Of a DNA stretch of 64,000 bases, positions 17,250 to 26,123 are shown piece after piece. Both the position numbers and the translations under genes were made by a program. The stretch's first letter is position 1, and each line of letters starts with the position of its first letter. Where the stretch lies: the NCBI GenBank assembly GCA_016124195.1, contig WGOE01000006.1, forward strand, positions 248,001-312,000. Direction: 5' to 3'. The stretch comes from a bacterium (GTDB lineage: Bacteria > Pseudomonadota > Alphaproteobacteria > Rhodobacterales > Rhodobacteraceae). A model generated the notes under the pieces. That model was not told the DNA's origin, made no database searches, and saw only the letters and a list, made by a program, of their open reading frames with translations.

Positions 17250-18299
17250 TCAGACCGAGTTGCGTTCGACCAGCTGACCCTGAACCTTGATCCGCATCGG
17301 CGCGGGCGTGCCGTTGATCAGGTCGATCAGGCACTCGGCCGCCTCGACCCCCATTTCGAAATGCGGCAACAGCACCGTCGTCAGGGGCGGGTGGACATAT
17401 TGGGCGATCTCGCGGCTGTCATAGCCTATGACCGCCACATCGCCCGGGATCGACAGGCCAAGTTCGCGCAGCGCGTCGTAACAGCCCAGAGCCATCAGGT
17501 CGTTGCCGCAAAAGATCGCAGTGGGCGGGTCCGCCAGCCGCATCAGTTCCAGCGTGTATTCATAGCCGGTCGAGGGCTCCCAGTTGCCATTGCGCACCAG
17601 CGCCGCATCGAAGGGAATGTTGGCCGCGCTGAGTTCGCGCTTGTAACCGCGCAGCCGGTCGCGCGAGGCATCCATCCAGGGCTCGCCGTTGATATAGCCG
17701 ATCCGGCGGTGTCCGGCCTCGATCAGGCGGCGCGTGGCGATCTGGCCGCCGATGACTTCGGCCGGCACGACCGAGGGCAGGGCATGATCGGCGGTGTAGC
17801 AGTTCCACAGGACCGTCGGCAGCGGCCGCGCCAGCACCGGCGGATCGACCCTGCGCGTGTTGATCGTGCCATAGATCAGCCCGACGACAGCGCTCGGGCT
17901 GGTCTGGCGCAACAGGGAAAGCTCGACGTCGCTCTTGCTGCGGGTCACCGCGCACCAGACCGCGAAGCCCTGGGCCGAGGCCGCCTCGCAGATGCCGTCC
18001 ATCGCCACGGCCGTCCAGGGGTCCGTCGACATCTCGTCCACCACGAAGGCGATGGTCCCGCGCGAGGCCACCTGCGGGCCGCCGCGACGGTTGGTCTGAT
18101 AGCCAAGCCGGTCGGCGGCTTCGAGCACCCGGCGCCGGGTTGCCGCGGAAAAATGCGCACTGCTGACCTCGTTCAGCACCAGCGACACGGTGGTCTGCGA
18201 CACGCCCGCCTCGAGCGCAACCTCGTTCATCGTGGTCCGGCGCCGGGCCGGGGGGGCGGTGTCCTTGGCCGCTTCGGACGCAGGTTTGCTGGGCGGCAT
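17250..18299 (-). CDS. LacI-family transcriptional regulator of the adjoining sugar ABC operon
   Basis: 349 residues from the ATG at 18297-18299. The HTH (TTMNEVALEAGVSQTTVSLVLN) and hinge helix (RRRVLEAADRLGYQTN) are followed by a periplasmic-binding-protein-type sensor (AIFCGNDLMALGCYDALRELG). It starts 4 bp after the stop of the permease gene, so it is the last gene of the operon and probably controls it. The AT-rich palindromes before the binding-protein gene are candidate sites. Confidence 0.93.
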   Translation of the reverse strand: MPPSKPASEAAKDTAPPARRRTTMNEVALEAGVSQTTVSLVLNEVSSAHFSAATRRRVLEAADRLGYQTNRRGGPQVASRGTIAFVVDEMSTDPWTAVAMDGICEAASAQGFAVWCAVTRSKSDVELSLLRQTSPSAVVGLIYGTINTRRVDPPVLARPLPTVLWNCYTADHALPSVVPAEVIGGQIATRRLIEAGHRRIGYINGEPWMDASRDRLRGYKRELSAANIPFDAALVRNGNWEPSTGYEYTLELMRLADPPTAIFCGNDLMALGCYDALRELGLSIPGDVAVIGYDSREIAQYVHPPLTTVLLPHFEMGVEAAECLIDLINGTPAPMRIKVQGQLVERNSV

Positions 18300-18303
18300 G
18301 GTT

Positions 18304-19302
18304 TTATTCGGCCGGGGTCGGCTTGGGCTGGGCGATCCGGGCGGCCTCGGCCAGACGGCGGCGCGCGCGCAGCCGGGTCCATTGCTGGTCAGCCAGCACG
18401 CCAAGCAGGATGACGCCGCCCATCACCGAGAAATTGAGCGACGAGGGAATGCCAAGCAGGTTCACCAGATTCTGCAATTCCTGCAACAACACGACCCCCA
18501 GAAGCACGCCGACGATGGACCCTTCGCCGCCGCGCAGCGAAAACCCGCCCAGAACCGCCGCGGCAATGGCATAGAGTTCATAGAAATTGCCATGCGAGGC
18601 CGGCGAGATCGACCGCGTGTACATGGCAAAATAGACTGCGGCAAGAATGGTCAGGACCTGGCAGATGACAAAGGCGCCGACGATCACCCGATCCGTCTTG
18701 ATGCCGGAGAACCGCGCGGCCTCTTCGTTCTTGCCCACCGCGTAAAGATAGCGCCCGAAGACCGACCGGTGGACGACAAACCACATGAGCGTCGCCACGA
18801 TCAGGAGGGCAATGAAGGAATTGGGCACCCCGTAGCTGCGCCCGGCCGTGATGAATTCCAGCTCGGGGAAGGTCTGGCCGAACGCAAATCCCGCGGTGGC
18901 GTCCTGCGTGTAGAACCGCGCAATGCCGCGATAGATCAGCAAGCCGCACAGCGTCACGATGAAGGGCTGCAGCTTCAACTTGGTGATCAGCAGCCCATGC
19001 GCCAACCCCACCGCGACCGCCAGCGCCAGCATCAGGCCCAGAGCCGCGGGCCAGGGGATGTTCTGGTTCGCCACGAAATCGACGAACAGGACCCCCACAA
19101 GCGCGATCATCGAGCCGACCGAAAGTTCGATCCCTCCGGTCAGGATGACGATGGCCTGACCCAGCGCCGACAGCCCGAACATGCCGACCAGGTTCGAGGT
19201 GTTGGCGATATTGACCGGCAACAGGAAGCGCGGATTGATCAGCGCAACGACCGCGCCCACCACCAGAATGAGGATGAAAAGACCCAGGTCCTTGCGGTTC
19301 AT
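18304..19302 (-). CDS. ribose/xylose-type ABC transporter permease (RbsC family)
   Basis: 332 residues and about nine helices. The family's LGQAIVILTGGIELSVGSMIALVG and NEEAARFSGIKTDRV cytoplasmic loop are present. The start MNRKDLGLFILIL fits the family. An upstream ATG (19341) overlaps the ATPase gene and has its purine run too close. It forms the membrane pore with the adjoining ATPase and binding protein. Confidence 0.93.
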   Translation of the reverse strand: MNRKDLGLFILILVVGAVVALINPRFLLPVNIANTSNLVGMFGLSALGQAIVILTGGIELSVGSMIALVGVLFVDFVANQNIPWPAALGLMLALAVAVGLAHGLLITKLKLQPFIVTLCGLLIYRGIARFYTQDATAGFAFGQTFPELEFITAGRSYGVPNSFIALLIVATLMWFVVHRSVFGRYLYAVGKNEEAARFSGIKTDRVIVGAFVICQVLTILAAVYFAMYTRSISPASHGNFYELYAIAAAVLGGFSLRGGEGSIVGVLLGVVLLQELQNLVNLLGIPSSLNFSVMGGVILLGVLADQQWTRLRARRRLAEAARIAQPKPTPAE

Positions 19303-19330
19303 CGATCCCGCCCCGCCGCTGGTACATCGA

Positions 19331-20875
19331 TCATCGCCCATTCTCCCTGCCGATCGGTTTTCCGACTGCCAGCATCAAGACATTTTCTTCGTTGAAGTCG
19401 CCGCGGTCAAGAATGCCGGAAATCCGCCCCTCGTGCATGACCGCGATCCGGTCGGACACGCCGATGACCTCTTCCATGTCGCTCGAGATCATCAGGACGG
19501 CCACGCCGCTGGCGGCCAGGTCATGCATCAGCCGGTAGATCTCGGACTTGGCGCCGATGTCGATGCCCCGCGTCGGTTCATCGAAGATCAGCACCCTGGG
19601 CGTCATGGCCAGCCATTTGGCCAGCACGACCTTTTGCTGGTTGCCCCCCGACAGCGACCCGGCGCGCGTGGACAGCCGCGGCGCCTTGATGCCAAGATGG
19701 GTGCTTTGCAGGGCCGCCGTCCGCGTCTCGGAGGCGCGGCTGACCAGAAAGCCCCGGGCATGCCGGCCGAGGTCTGGCAGCGAGATGTTTTCGAGGATCG
19801 GCAAGTCCAGAATCAGCCCGGCCTCCTTGCGATCCTCGGGGACCAGGAAGATGCCCTTCGCCACGGCCTCTGCCGCGTGGCGGGGCCGGAAGGCCGCACC
19901 GTCCAGTTCGAAATGCCCGCCATGGATCGGGTCGATCCCGAACATCGCCCGCGCGAGTTCGGTGCGCCCGGACCCGACCAGACCGGCCAGCCCCAGGATC
20001 TCGCCCCGCCGCAGATCAAGCGTGACGGGCTGCGCGGGATGCGCGGCCGTCTGCACGCCCACCGCCGACAGGACCACGTCGCCCGGCGCGGCAGGCGCAG
20101 TCGGGCGCAGCACCTTGAGGTCGCGCCCGATCATCAGCCTGACCATGCGGTCATGGTCGATCTCGGCCCTGTCCAGCGTGCCGGCAAGCGCCCCGTCGCG
20201 CAGGACGACGACCCGGTCGGCCACCCTCTCGACCTCGTGCAGCCGGTGCGAGACGAAGATCACGCCGATGCCATCCGCCCGCAGGCCTGCGATCACATCC
20301 AGAAGCTTGTCGGTCTCGGACAGGGGCAGGCTCGAGGTCGGCTCGTCGAGGATGACCAGCCGCGCGTTCAGCGACAGGGCCTTGGCGATCTCGACCATCT
20401 GGCGTTGGGCCAGTGACAGATCCTGCACCCGCGCAAAGGAATCGAAATTGGCGCCGACCCGGCGCAACAGGGGATCGACCTTCCGGTGCAGCAGGGGTTC
20501 GTCCACAAAGCGCAGGATGCCGGCCCGGCGCGGCTCGCGCCCGATATAGACATTGGCCGCCACGTCCAGATTGTCGAACAGGTTGAGCTCCTGGTGCACG
20601 AAGGCGATGCCGGCGGCCATGCTTTCGGCCACGCCGAGCGCGGGGCGCGATGTGCCGTCCAGCATGATCGCCCCTTGGTCGGGGGCGATGACGCCGCCCA
20701 GAATCTTCATCAGCGTCGATTTGCCGGCGCCGTTTTCACCCACCAGTCCGATGACCTCTCCGGTCCGGACCTCCATCGAAAAATCCGCGAGAGCGACCAC
20801 GCCGGGATAGGCCTTGCGGATATGGGCCAGGCTCAGGAACGGGCCTGCGGGGGGAGCCGCCGCGGATTGGGTCAT
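19331..20875 (-). CDS. sugar ABC transporter ATP-binding protein (RbsA/XylG/MglA type)
   Basis: 514 residues with two fused nucleotide-binding domains, as in all RbsA-type ATPases. The first has Walker A GENGAGKSTLMK, signature LSLAQRQMVEIAKAL and Walker B LVILDEPTSSL. The second half has a degenerate Walker A (GLVGSGRTELARAM), signature LSGGNQQKVVLAKWL and LIFDEPTRGIDIGAK. This asymmetry is normal for the family. It energises uptake with the neighbouring permease. Confidence 0.95.
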   Translation of the reverse strand: MTQSAAAPPAGPFLSLAHIRKAYPGVVALADFSMEVRTGEVIGLVGENGAGKSTLMKILGGVIAPDQGAIMLDGTSRPALGVAESMAAGIAFVHQELNLFDNLDVAANVYIGREPRRAGILRFVDEPLLHRKVDPLLRRVGANFDSFARVQDLSLAQRQMVEIAKALSLNARLVILDEPTSSLPLSETDKLLDVIAGLRADGIGVIFVSHRLHEVERVADRVVVLRDGALAGTLDRAEIDHDRMVRLMIGRDLKVLRPTAPAAPGDVVLSAVGVQTAAHPAQPVTLDLRRGEILGLAGLVGSGRTELARAMFGIDPIHGGHFELDGAAFRPRHAAEAVAKGIFLVPEDRKEAGLILDLPILENISLPDLGRHARGFLVSRASETRTAALQSTHLGIKAPRLSTRAGSLSGGNQQKVVLAKWLAMTPRVLIFDEPTRGIDIGAKSEIYRLMHDLAASGVAVLMISSDMEEVIGVSDRIAVMHEGRISGILDRGDFNEENVLMLAVGKPIGRENGR

Positions 20876-20926
20876 GACATCTCATGCGTCTGGCGCCGGA
20901 CCGTGGGGCGTCCGGCGTGGGAAGGC

Positions 20927-20960
20927 GGCCGACCCCGCGCCGGATCGACGGGGGTCGGCC
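20927..20960 (-). promoter_or_regulatory. stem-loop in the binding-protein/ATPase gap
   Basis: GGCCGACCCC / GGGGTCGGCC, a 10-bp stem with a 14-nt loop. Such hairpins after ABC binding-protein genes usually protect the upstream message or partly stop transcription, giving an excess of binding protein. Confidence 0.6.
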
Positions 20961-20969
20961 CAGAGCCCG

Positions 20970-21929
20970 TCACTTGCCGGACATCGCCTTGAGTTGCGCG
21001 GCATAGGCGTCGATGTCGGCGGCATAAAGCACCCGGGTCGGGATGATCAGCTGGCCGTCCTTGGGCAATGGCGTCTTGTTGTCCTTGACATAGGCGGCCA
21101 TCAGCTTGAAGCCCTGATAGGCCCATTCGAAGGGCTGCTGCACGACCGTGCCGGCGATGTTGCCTTCCTTGACCCCGCCCAGGGTGATCGGATCATCATC
21201 AAAGCCCACGACGGTGATGGTGCCAAGCTTGCCAGCATCCTTCAAGGCCTCATAGATGCGCGGCGTGTTGTAGGAATAAAAGCCCACCATGCAGGTGATG
21301 TCGGGATTGGCGGCCAGCACGGCCTCGACATTGGCCTTGGCGCGGGTCTGGTCGATGTCGTCGCCGCGGGTGTCGACCAGCGTGATCTTGGTGCCCTTCA
21401 GCCCGTCCACGAAGCCCTGCGCGCGCTCCTTGTAGTTGGCGGCGTCCAGAAGGCCCACAAAGCCCATGCACTTGCCGCCGTCTGGCATCGCCTTCTTGGC
21501 GATCTCGGCCGCCTGACCCCCGGCCAGAACGTTCGAAGATCCGATATAGGCGATCCGCTTGCTGTTGGGCGCGTCGGAATCCGTCGTGAACAACGCCGTC
21601 TCGCCGGCGATCTTGTCAAGAACGTCGGTGGCCTTGGGATCGACGGCCGAAACCATGATGCCCTTGACCCCCGCGGTGACCAGATTGTCCATCAGGGTCT
21701 GCTGGATCGCGACCGAGGATTGTTCGGGATATTTGAACTCCAGCGTGAAGTCGGGAAGTTCGGCCTGGGCCTTTTTCATGCCGGCTTCCGCCGCTTTCCA
21801 GAAGTCCGAAGCCCCGTTGGCGACGAATGCCAGAACGGGTTTGTCGTCGGCCATCGCCGGCGCAAGCGTCGCGGCCCCCATCGCAAGGCCAAGGGCTGTT
21901 GCGGTGGCAAGTTTCAGTGCGTGCTGCAT
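20970..21929 (-). CDS. sugar ABC transporter substrate-binding protein (RbsB-like)
   Basis: 319 residues from the ATG at 21927-21929, with a signal peptide (HALKLATATALGLAMGAATLAPAMA). The mature part is a type I periplasmic binding fold: VLAFVANGASDFWKAAEAGMKKA, the GIMVSAVDPKA hinge, YIGSSNVLAGGQAAEIA and TVVGFDDDPITLGGVKEG. Sugars or sugar alcohols are the usual ligands. It is the first gene of the operon binding protein-ATPase-permease-LacI. Confidence 0.92.
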   Translation of the reverse strand: MQHALKLATATALGLAMGAATLAPAMADDKPVLAFVANGASDFWKAAEAGMKKAQAELPDFTLEFKYPEQSSVAIQQTLMDNLVTAGVKGIMVSAVDPKATDVLDKIAGETALFTTDSDAPNSKRIAYIGSSNVLAGGQAAEIAKKAMPDGGKCMGFVGLLDAANYKERAQGFVDGLKGTKITLVDTRGDDIDQTRAKANVEAVLAANPDITCMVGFYSYNTPRIYEALKDAGKLGTITVVGFDDDPITLGGVKEGNIAGTVVQQPFEWAYQGFKLMAAYVKDNKTPLPKDGQLIIPTRVLYAADIDAYAAQLKAMSGK

Positions 21930-22034
21930 CTCGTCTTCTCCCATGTGGCCGAGGGTCGGCCGAACCAAGTTCCGGTGCGCCTTTTCCAAGAGCGGCCCGG
22001 CACGGGCCTTCGCTCTGTCCTCTTCCCTGCGCAG

Positions 22035-22070
22035 GTAAATTCGTAATACGAGTAATAATATTAGTAAAGT
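22035..22070 (-). promoter_or_regulatory. AT-rich promoter/operator candidate of the sugar ABC operon
   Basis: An AT-rich island in otherwise GC-rich DNA, 100 bp before the binding-protein start. It contains the perfect palindromes TCGTA-A-TACGA (22041-22051) and TAATATTA (22056-22063). A LacI-type site overlapping the promoter is a reasonable inference. Confidence 0.45.
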
Positions 22071-22180
22071 TGAGTCTTGCCCGCGCCCGGCGGCAGGCCG
22101 GATGCGGCGCATTCTTGACCCGTGGCGCAGCGTGACCGGCGGCGCAAAGCCGCGTGGCCAGCCCTGCGGCAGGCGCCACA

Positions 22181-22260
22181 GTCAGTCCTCGTGTCTGTCC
22201 TCGTGTCGGTCCTCGTGTCAGTCCTGGTGCCAGTCCTGTGGTCAGTCCTGTGGTCAGCCC
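22181..22260. repeat. 12-bp tandem repeat, six full copies
   Basis: Units follow GTCNGTCCTNGT (GTCAGTCCTCGT, GTCTGTCCTCGT, GTCGGTCCTCGT and so on). The last partial copy overlaps the stop codon of the LysR gene at 22254-22256. It has no spacers and no palindromic unit, so it is not a CRISPR array. Confidence 0.85.
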
Positions 22261-23120
22261 AGTTCCAGCCGCTGGCGGATCTGTATCACCTGATCCGCGA
22301 TGCAATCGGCCACGGCGCGCACCCGCTGCGAGGCGGCCAGTTCGGCATGGGTCACCAGGAATAGGGGTCGCATCATGCCGCCGCCCTGAGGCAGCTCGCG
22401 CGCGATCAGCCGCAGCCCCGCCGCCTGGGCGAGGAAATGCGGCAGCACTCCGACCCCGATGCCTTCGCGCACCGCAGCGACCAGCGCTTCCAGCGAATTG
22501 ACGGCCAGGCGCGATATGTCATGCGCGCTGAAGGCCCGCGACCAGCCGATCAGCGTCTCGGCCCCAGCGAGGTCGGGCCAGGTCACATGGCGCGCAGGCC
22601 GGGTGCCATCGGCCGGGCCGTAAAGCCCGAAGCCCATGGTCGCCAGCCGCCGAACCAGAAGATTTCCGCCTTCGGGCGCCACCATGCGCAGCGCAAGATC
22701 GGCATCGTGGCGGTGCAGGTTCACCGTGGCGGGGGAATAGAGGATCTCGACATCAAGGCCGGGGTTGGCCCGCAAAAGCGCAGCCAGCGCCGGAACGATG
22801 ACCGGCGTGATCAGGGTCTCGACGCTCGCCACGCGCACCTTGCCGCGGATGTCGACCTGCAACGCGGCCGCGGCCCGCATCTCCTGCGCGGCAAGCTCCA
22901 TCTGCTCGGCTCGCGGCACAAGGGCTGCGCCCTGATCGGTCAGCGCATAGCCCTGCTGGCTGCGCAGGAATAGGGGCAGGCCCATCGCCCGTTCGACCCG
23001 GTCGATCCGGCGCGAGACGGTGGCGACGCCGATGCCCAACACCTGCGCCGCGCCCGACAGCGTGCCCTCGCGCGCCAGAGCAAGGAAAAGGCGGATGTCA
23101 TCCCAGTCGAGCCGGTCCAT
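22254..23120 (-). CDS. LysR-family transcriptional regulator
   Basis: 288 residues: the N-terminal winged HTH (WDDIRLFLALAREGTLSGAAQVLGIGVATVSRRIDRVE) is followed by the effector domain with VRVASVETLITPVIVPALAALL and the NSLEALVAAVREGIGVGVLPHFLA region. Divergent from an EamA exporter gene with only 98 bp between starts, the standard arrangement for a LysR regulator and its target. The effector is unknown. Confidence 0.93.
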   Translation of the reverse strand: MDRLDWDDIRLFLALAREGTLSGAAQVLGIGVATVSRRIDRVERAMGLPLFLRSQQGYALTDQGAALVPRAEQMELAAQEMRAAAALQVDIRGKVRVASVETLITPVIVPALAALLRANPGLDVEILYSPATVNLHRHDADLALRMVAPEGGNLLVRRLATMGFGLYGPADGTRPARHVTWPDLAGAETLIGWSRAFSAHDISRLAVNSLEALVAAVREGIGVGVLPHFLAQAAGLRLIARELPQGGGMMRPLFLVTHAELAASQRVRAVADCIADQVIQIRQRLELG

Positions 23121-23218
23121 GGTCTTCCACTTCTGGAAAATAGCCTCGCTAACTTTGCCATATACCCAGGCGCGGTGGAATGCGATCCCGGCGCAACTTT
23201 CATCGAAGGACTGTAACC

Positions 23219-24172
23219 ATGACCGTAGCCGACATGAGCAGCCTGTCCCGGGCCCCGACGCGCCGCGAAGGCCTGGCCTTTGCGCTGAGCGCGGGGGCGG
23301 CCATCCTCTGGGGTTCGAATTTCGAGGCGACGCGGATCGCCCTGCACGACCTGCCGCCCTGGACGGCGGCCGCCGGGCGTTTCGCGATCGCGGCCCTGGC
23401 CATCCTGATCTGGATGCTGATGGTCGAGCGGGGCGGGCTGCGCGCGCTGCGCCGCAACTTCGCGGCCTTTGCCGGTCTTGGCATCCTGGGGGTGGCCGGG
23501 TTCAACGCCGCGCTGTTCTTGGGCATGCGCACCTCCAGCCCGGTGACGGCGGGGCTGATCATGGGCACGGTGCCCCTGACAACCACCCTGCTGGAGGCGC
23601 TGATCAGCCGCCGCTGGCCCGGCCGGGCCGTTCTGGCCGGCATGGTGATCAGCCTTTTCGGCATAGCCCTGACGGTCGGCGCATTTTCCGGGGCCCATCT
23701 GGCGCCGGGCGATGCGATGATCCTTGCCGGCAGCGTGGCCTGGTCGCTTTACACCATCGGGTGCCGGCGCTGGGTGCATGGGGCAAGCCCGCTTGCCACC
23801 TCGACCTGGACCATGGTGTTTGGCGCGCTGGCGCTGCTGGGCGTGGCCTTCGCGGTCGAAACGCCGATCGCGGCGGTCGCCGCGGCCTCGGCTCGGGCCG
23901 GTGCTGCGGTGCTGTGGATGGCGCTGGCGGGGTCGGTGCTGACCTATCTGTTCTGGCAGGTCGGCATATCGGTCCGCGGGCCGGCTGCGACGTCGGTCCT
24001 GCTGAACCTGGTGCCCGTCGCGGCGCTGGGGATTGCCGCGGCGCTGGGCCGGCACCCGGATCCGGGGCAGGTCGCGGGTGTCGCTTTGGCCATCCTCGGC
24101 GTGCTTCTGGCCAGCGGCAGGATCGGCCCGCTGGTGCGGAATGTCGCGGGTCACCACAGCCCCTGCGGCTGA
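23219..24172 (+). CDS. EamA/DMT-family transporter
   Basis: 317 residues from the ATG after GAAGGACTG. Two EamA repeats make ten helices (first: AAILWGSNFEATRIALHDLPPWTAAAGRF cut across helices 1-2; second begins GDAMILAGSVAWSLYTIGCRRWV). These inner-membrane carriers usually export amino acids or other metabolites. Likely controlled by the divergent LysR protein. Confidence 0.9.
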   Translation: MTVADMSSLSRAPTRREGLAFALSAGAAILWGSNFEATRIALHDLPPWTAAAGRFAIAALAILIWMLMVERGGLRALRRNFAAFAGLGILGVAGFNAALFLGMRTSSPVTAGLIMGTVPLTTTLLEALISRRWPGRAVLAGMVISLFGIALTVGAFSGAHLAPGDAMILAGSVAWSLYTIGCRRWVHGASPLATSTWTMVFGALALLGVAFAVETPIAAVAAASARAGAAVLWMALAGSVLTYLFWQVGISVRGPAATSVLLNLVPVAALGIAAALGRHPDPGQVAGVALAILGVLLASGRIGPLVRNVAGHHSPCG

Positions 24173-24200
24173 GCGGTCGTGGCCGGCGCCACGGCCGGGG

Positions 24201-25322
24201 TCAGGCCAGCCGGGGCGCCAGCGCGGCAAGATCCGCACCCGCGATGACCCGGCCCGTCGCGGCCGAAAGCTGTGCGGCCTTGCCCATCGCCACCGCCCAC
24301 CAGCCGTCTTGCAGCGTCACATCGGGCTTGGTCCCGCGAAGGACGACCTCGGCAAAGCCACGGTGCTGATAGAAGGTCGATCCGTTGTGATCGCCTGCCG
24401 CCAGCAGGGCCGGATCGACCGGCACCTCAAGCACGCGGGGCCCTGCCGGCTGGCGCGGGCTGACGATGACCTGAGGCGTCGGCGCCGGACCCAGATGTGC
24501 CGGCCAGAACCGCCCCGGACCGGGGACCAGACATTCGATCTTGCCTTTCGGCCCCACGGCCGAGATCTCTTCCTGATAGCGCGCGCCTTCGGCGAACATG
24601 CAAAGCTCCAGCATGGCGCGCAGCCCGCTTTCGAAATCGACGATCACATAGGCATTGTCCCAGATGTCCGGGGTCTTTCCGTCATAGACCTCGTCCAGAT
24701 GATTGACCGACTGCCCGCCCGAGGCCATGACCCGCATCGGATCGCAGCCCGCGACCAGACGCATCAGGTCGAAGAAGTGGCAGCATTTCTCCACCAGCGT
24801 GCCGCCGGTATTGGCGTTGAAGCGGTTCCAGTCGCCGACCTTTTCCAGAAAGGGGAAGCGATGCTCGCGGATCGTCAGCATCTTTGCGCCGCCGGTGGCC
24901 GCCTGCACCTCGCGCAAAAGATGGGCGACCGGCGGCATGTAGCGATATTCCATCGCAACCCAGATCGGCGCGGGATAGCTGGCGCGCAGGCGGGCCAGCC
25001 GGTCGACATCGCCCGCATCGGTGAAAAGCGGCTTTTCCACCAGAACCGGCAGGGGGCGCAGGCGCGCGATCTCTTCCAGCTGGCCCAGATGGCGGTGATT
25101 GGGCGAGACGATCAGCAGGCAGTTGACCGCCTCCTCGGCCAGCACCTCGGCCAGCGAGCCCACCATCCGCGCCCCCGGGGCAAGCTCTGCCGCCCGCGCC
25201 CGCATCAGCGCGTCCGGTTCAAAGATCGCCACAACCTCGGCATCGGGCAGCAGGTGGATGTTGCGCAGATGCTCTTGCCCCATCATGCCGCAGCCAATGA
25301 TGCCGTACCGAATGGATTTCAT
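24201..25322 (-). CDS. Gfo/Idh/MocA-family oxidoreductase
   Basis: 373 residues. The Rossmann motif RYGIIGCGMMGQEH, the catalytic-Lys motif VLVEKPLFT and GGTLVEKCCHFFDLMRLVAG, which holds the active-site His, are all intact. The family oxidises or reduces sugars, inositols and their derivatives with NAD(P). It is followed on the 5' side by a GntR regulator 8 bp away and faces the monooxygenase operon. A sugar-type intermediate in that pathway is a fair inference. Confidence 0.93.
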   Translation of the reverse strand: MKSIRYGIIGCGMMGQEHLRNIHLLPDAEVVAIFEPDALMRARAAELAPGARMVGSLAEVLAEEAVNCLLIVSPNHRHLGQLEEIARLRPLPVLVEKPLFTDAGDVDRLARLRASYPAPIWVAMEYRYMPPVAHLLREVQAATGGAKMLTIREHRFPFLEKVGDWNRFNANTGGTLVEKCCHFFDLMRLVAGCDPMRVMASGGQSVNHLDEVYDGKTPDIWDNAYVIVDFESGLRAMLELCMFAEGARYQEEISAVGPKGKIECLVPGPGRFWPAHLGPAPTPQVIVSPRQPAGPRVLEVPVDPALLAAGDHNGSTFYQHRGFAEVVLRGTKPDVTLQDGWWAVAMGKAAQLSAATGRVIAGADLAALAPRLA

Positions 25323-25330
25323 GGGATGTC

Positions 25331-26047
25331 CTATTTCAAGCGTGCCACGTAGCGCACGGTTTCGGGGTCGTACCAGGTCCAGGAGGCTTCGGCGGTGCGG
25401 CCCTCCTGATCCCGGCTTAGCCGGGTGATCTGCGGCAGCGCGGTGCCCGCATCATGCGGAAATTCGGCCGGCGCCCAGGTGGGCAGGGGGCCCTGGCCGA
25501 TGCTGTCCTCGACCCGGGCGATCCAGAGCCCAAGCTGCTGGCGATAGTAAAGATAAAGCGATTCCGACAGATCGCCGATCTCGATCCGCGGGATATAGCT
25601 GCCATCGAGCCAGATCTCTTCGACCGCGGCGGCCTGGCCCGACAGCATGCGCAGGCGGCGGATGCGGTGGCCTTCGGCGCTGGTGCCAAAGGCGGGCAGG
25701 CGCGGGTCCTTCTTCAGGCGGTCCACCGACAGGACGCGCGCCGTGGGCAGCCCGCCGCCACTGGCCAGTTCAAGCCGGAACAGCGCATAGACCGAGTCCG
25801 GATTGGTCTGGGCGCGGACGTAATTGCCCGACCCCTGCACGCGGTCCAGCAGGCCCTTGGCCGTCAGCTCTTTCAGCGCCTGGCGCAGCGTGCCGACCGC
25901 AATGCCCAGAGTTGCCGCCATGTCCCGTTCGGGCGGCAAACGCTCGCCCGGGATCAGCCGGCCCGCGGCGATGTCACGGATCAGCAATTCGCTGATCTGC
26001 AGGTAGAGCGGCAGGGATCCCGGAGCGGCCATCGGCAGCAAATCCAA
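25331..26047 (-). CDS. GntR-family (HutC/UTRA) transcriptional regulator
   Basis: 238 residues. A winged HTH (PLYLQISELLIRDIAAGRLIPGERLPPERDMAATLGIAVGTLRQALKEL, shown only as landmarks: PGERLPPERDMAATLGIAVG) is followed by a UTRA ligand domain (EEIWLDGSYIPRIEIGDLSE). An ATG five codons in (26032) is an alternative start. It lies between its probable targets: the dehydrogenase gene downstream and the divergent monooxygenase operon. UTRA domains bind small molecules such as sugar phosphates, amino acids or phosphonates. Confidence 0.93.
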   Translation of the reverse strand: MDLLPMAAPGSLPLYLQISELLIRDIAAGRLIPGERLPPERDMAATLGIAVGTLRQALKELTAKGLLDRVQGSGNYVRAQTNPDSVYALFRLELASGGGLPTARVLSVDRLKKDPRLPAFGTSAEGHRIRRLRMLSGQAAAVEEIWLDGSYIPRIEIGDLSESLYLYYRQQLGLWIARVEDSIGQGPLPTWAPAEFPHDAGTALPQITRLSRDQEGRTAEASWTWYDPETVRYVARLK

Positions 26048-26051
26048 AAAT

Positions 26052-26076
26052 TGATACAGTATTGATCTACATCAAA
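26052..26076. promoter_or_regulatory. candidate GntR operator in the divergent promoter region
   Basis: TTGATCTACATCAA (26063-26076) is a perfect TTGAT-N4-ATCAA palindrome, and another TTGAT lies 11 bp earlier at 26052. It sits just before the GntR start and 48 bp before the monooxygenase ATG, where a repressor could close both promoters. Confidence 0.5.
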
Positions 26077-26123
26077 GCGGATGCTACGCAAGAGAAAAGT
26101 TGCGACCGGGGGGAAGCGAATCA

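Noticed and set aside
17250-21929. The ribose-type ABC operon as the uptake system of the sulfonate-like pathway
   Set aside because: It has its own LacI regulator and lies behind an unrelated LysR/EamA pair; the TRAP genes are inside the pathway operon and are the better candidate.
22181-22260. Possible CRISPR array
   Set aside because: Units are 12 bp, contiguous and without spacers; no cas genes in the window.
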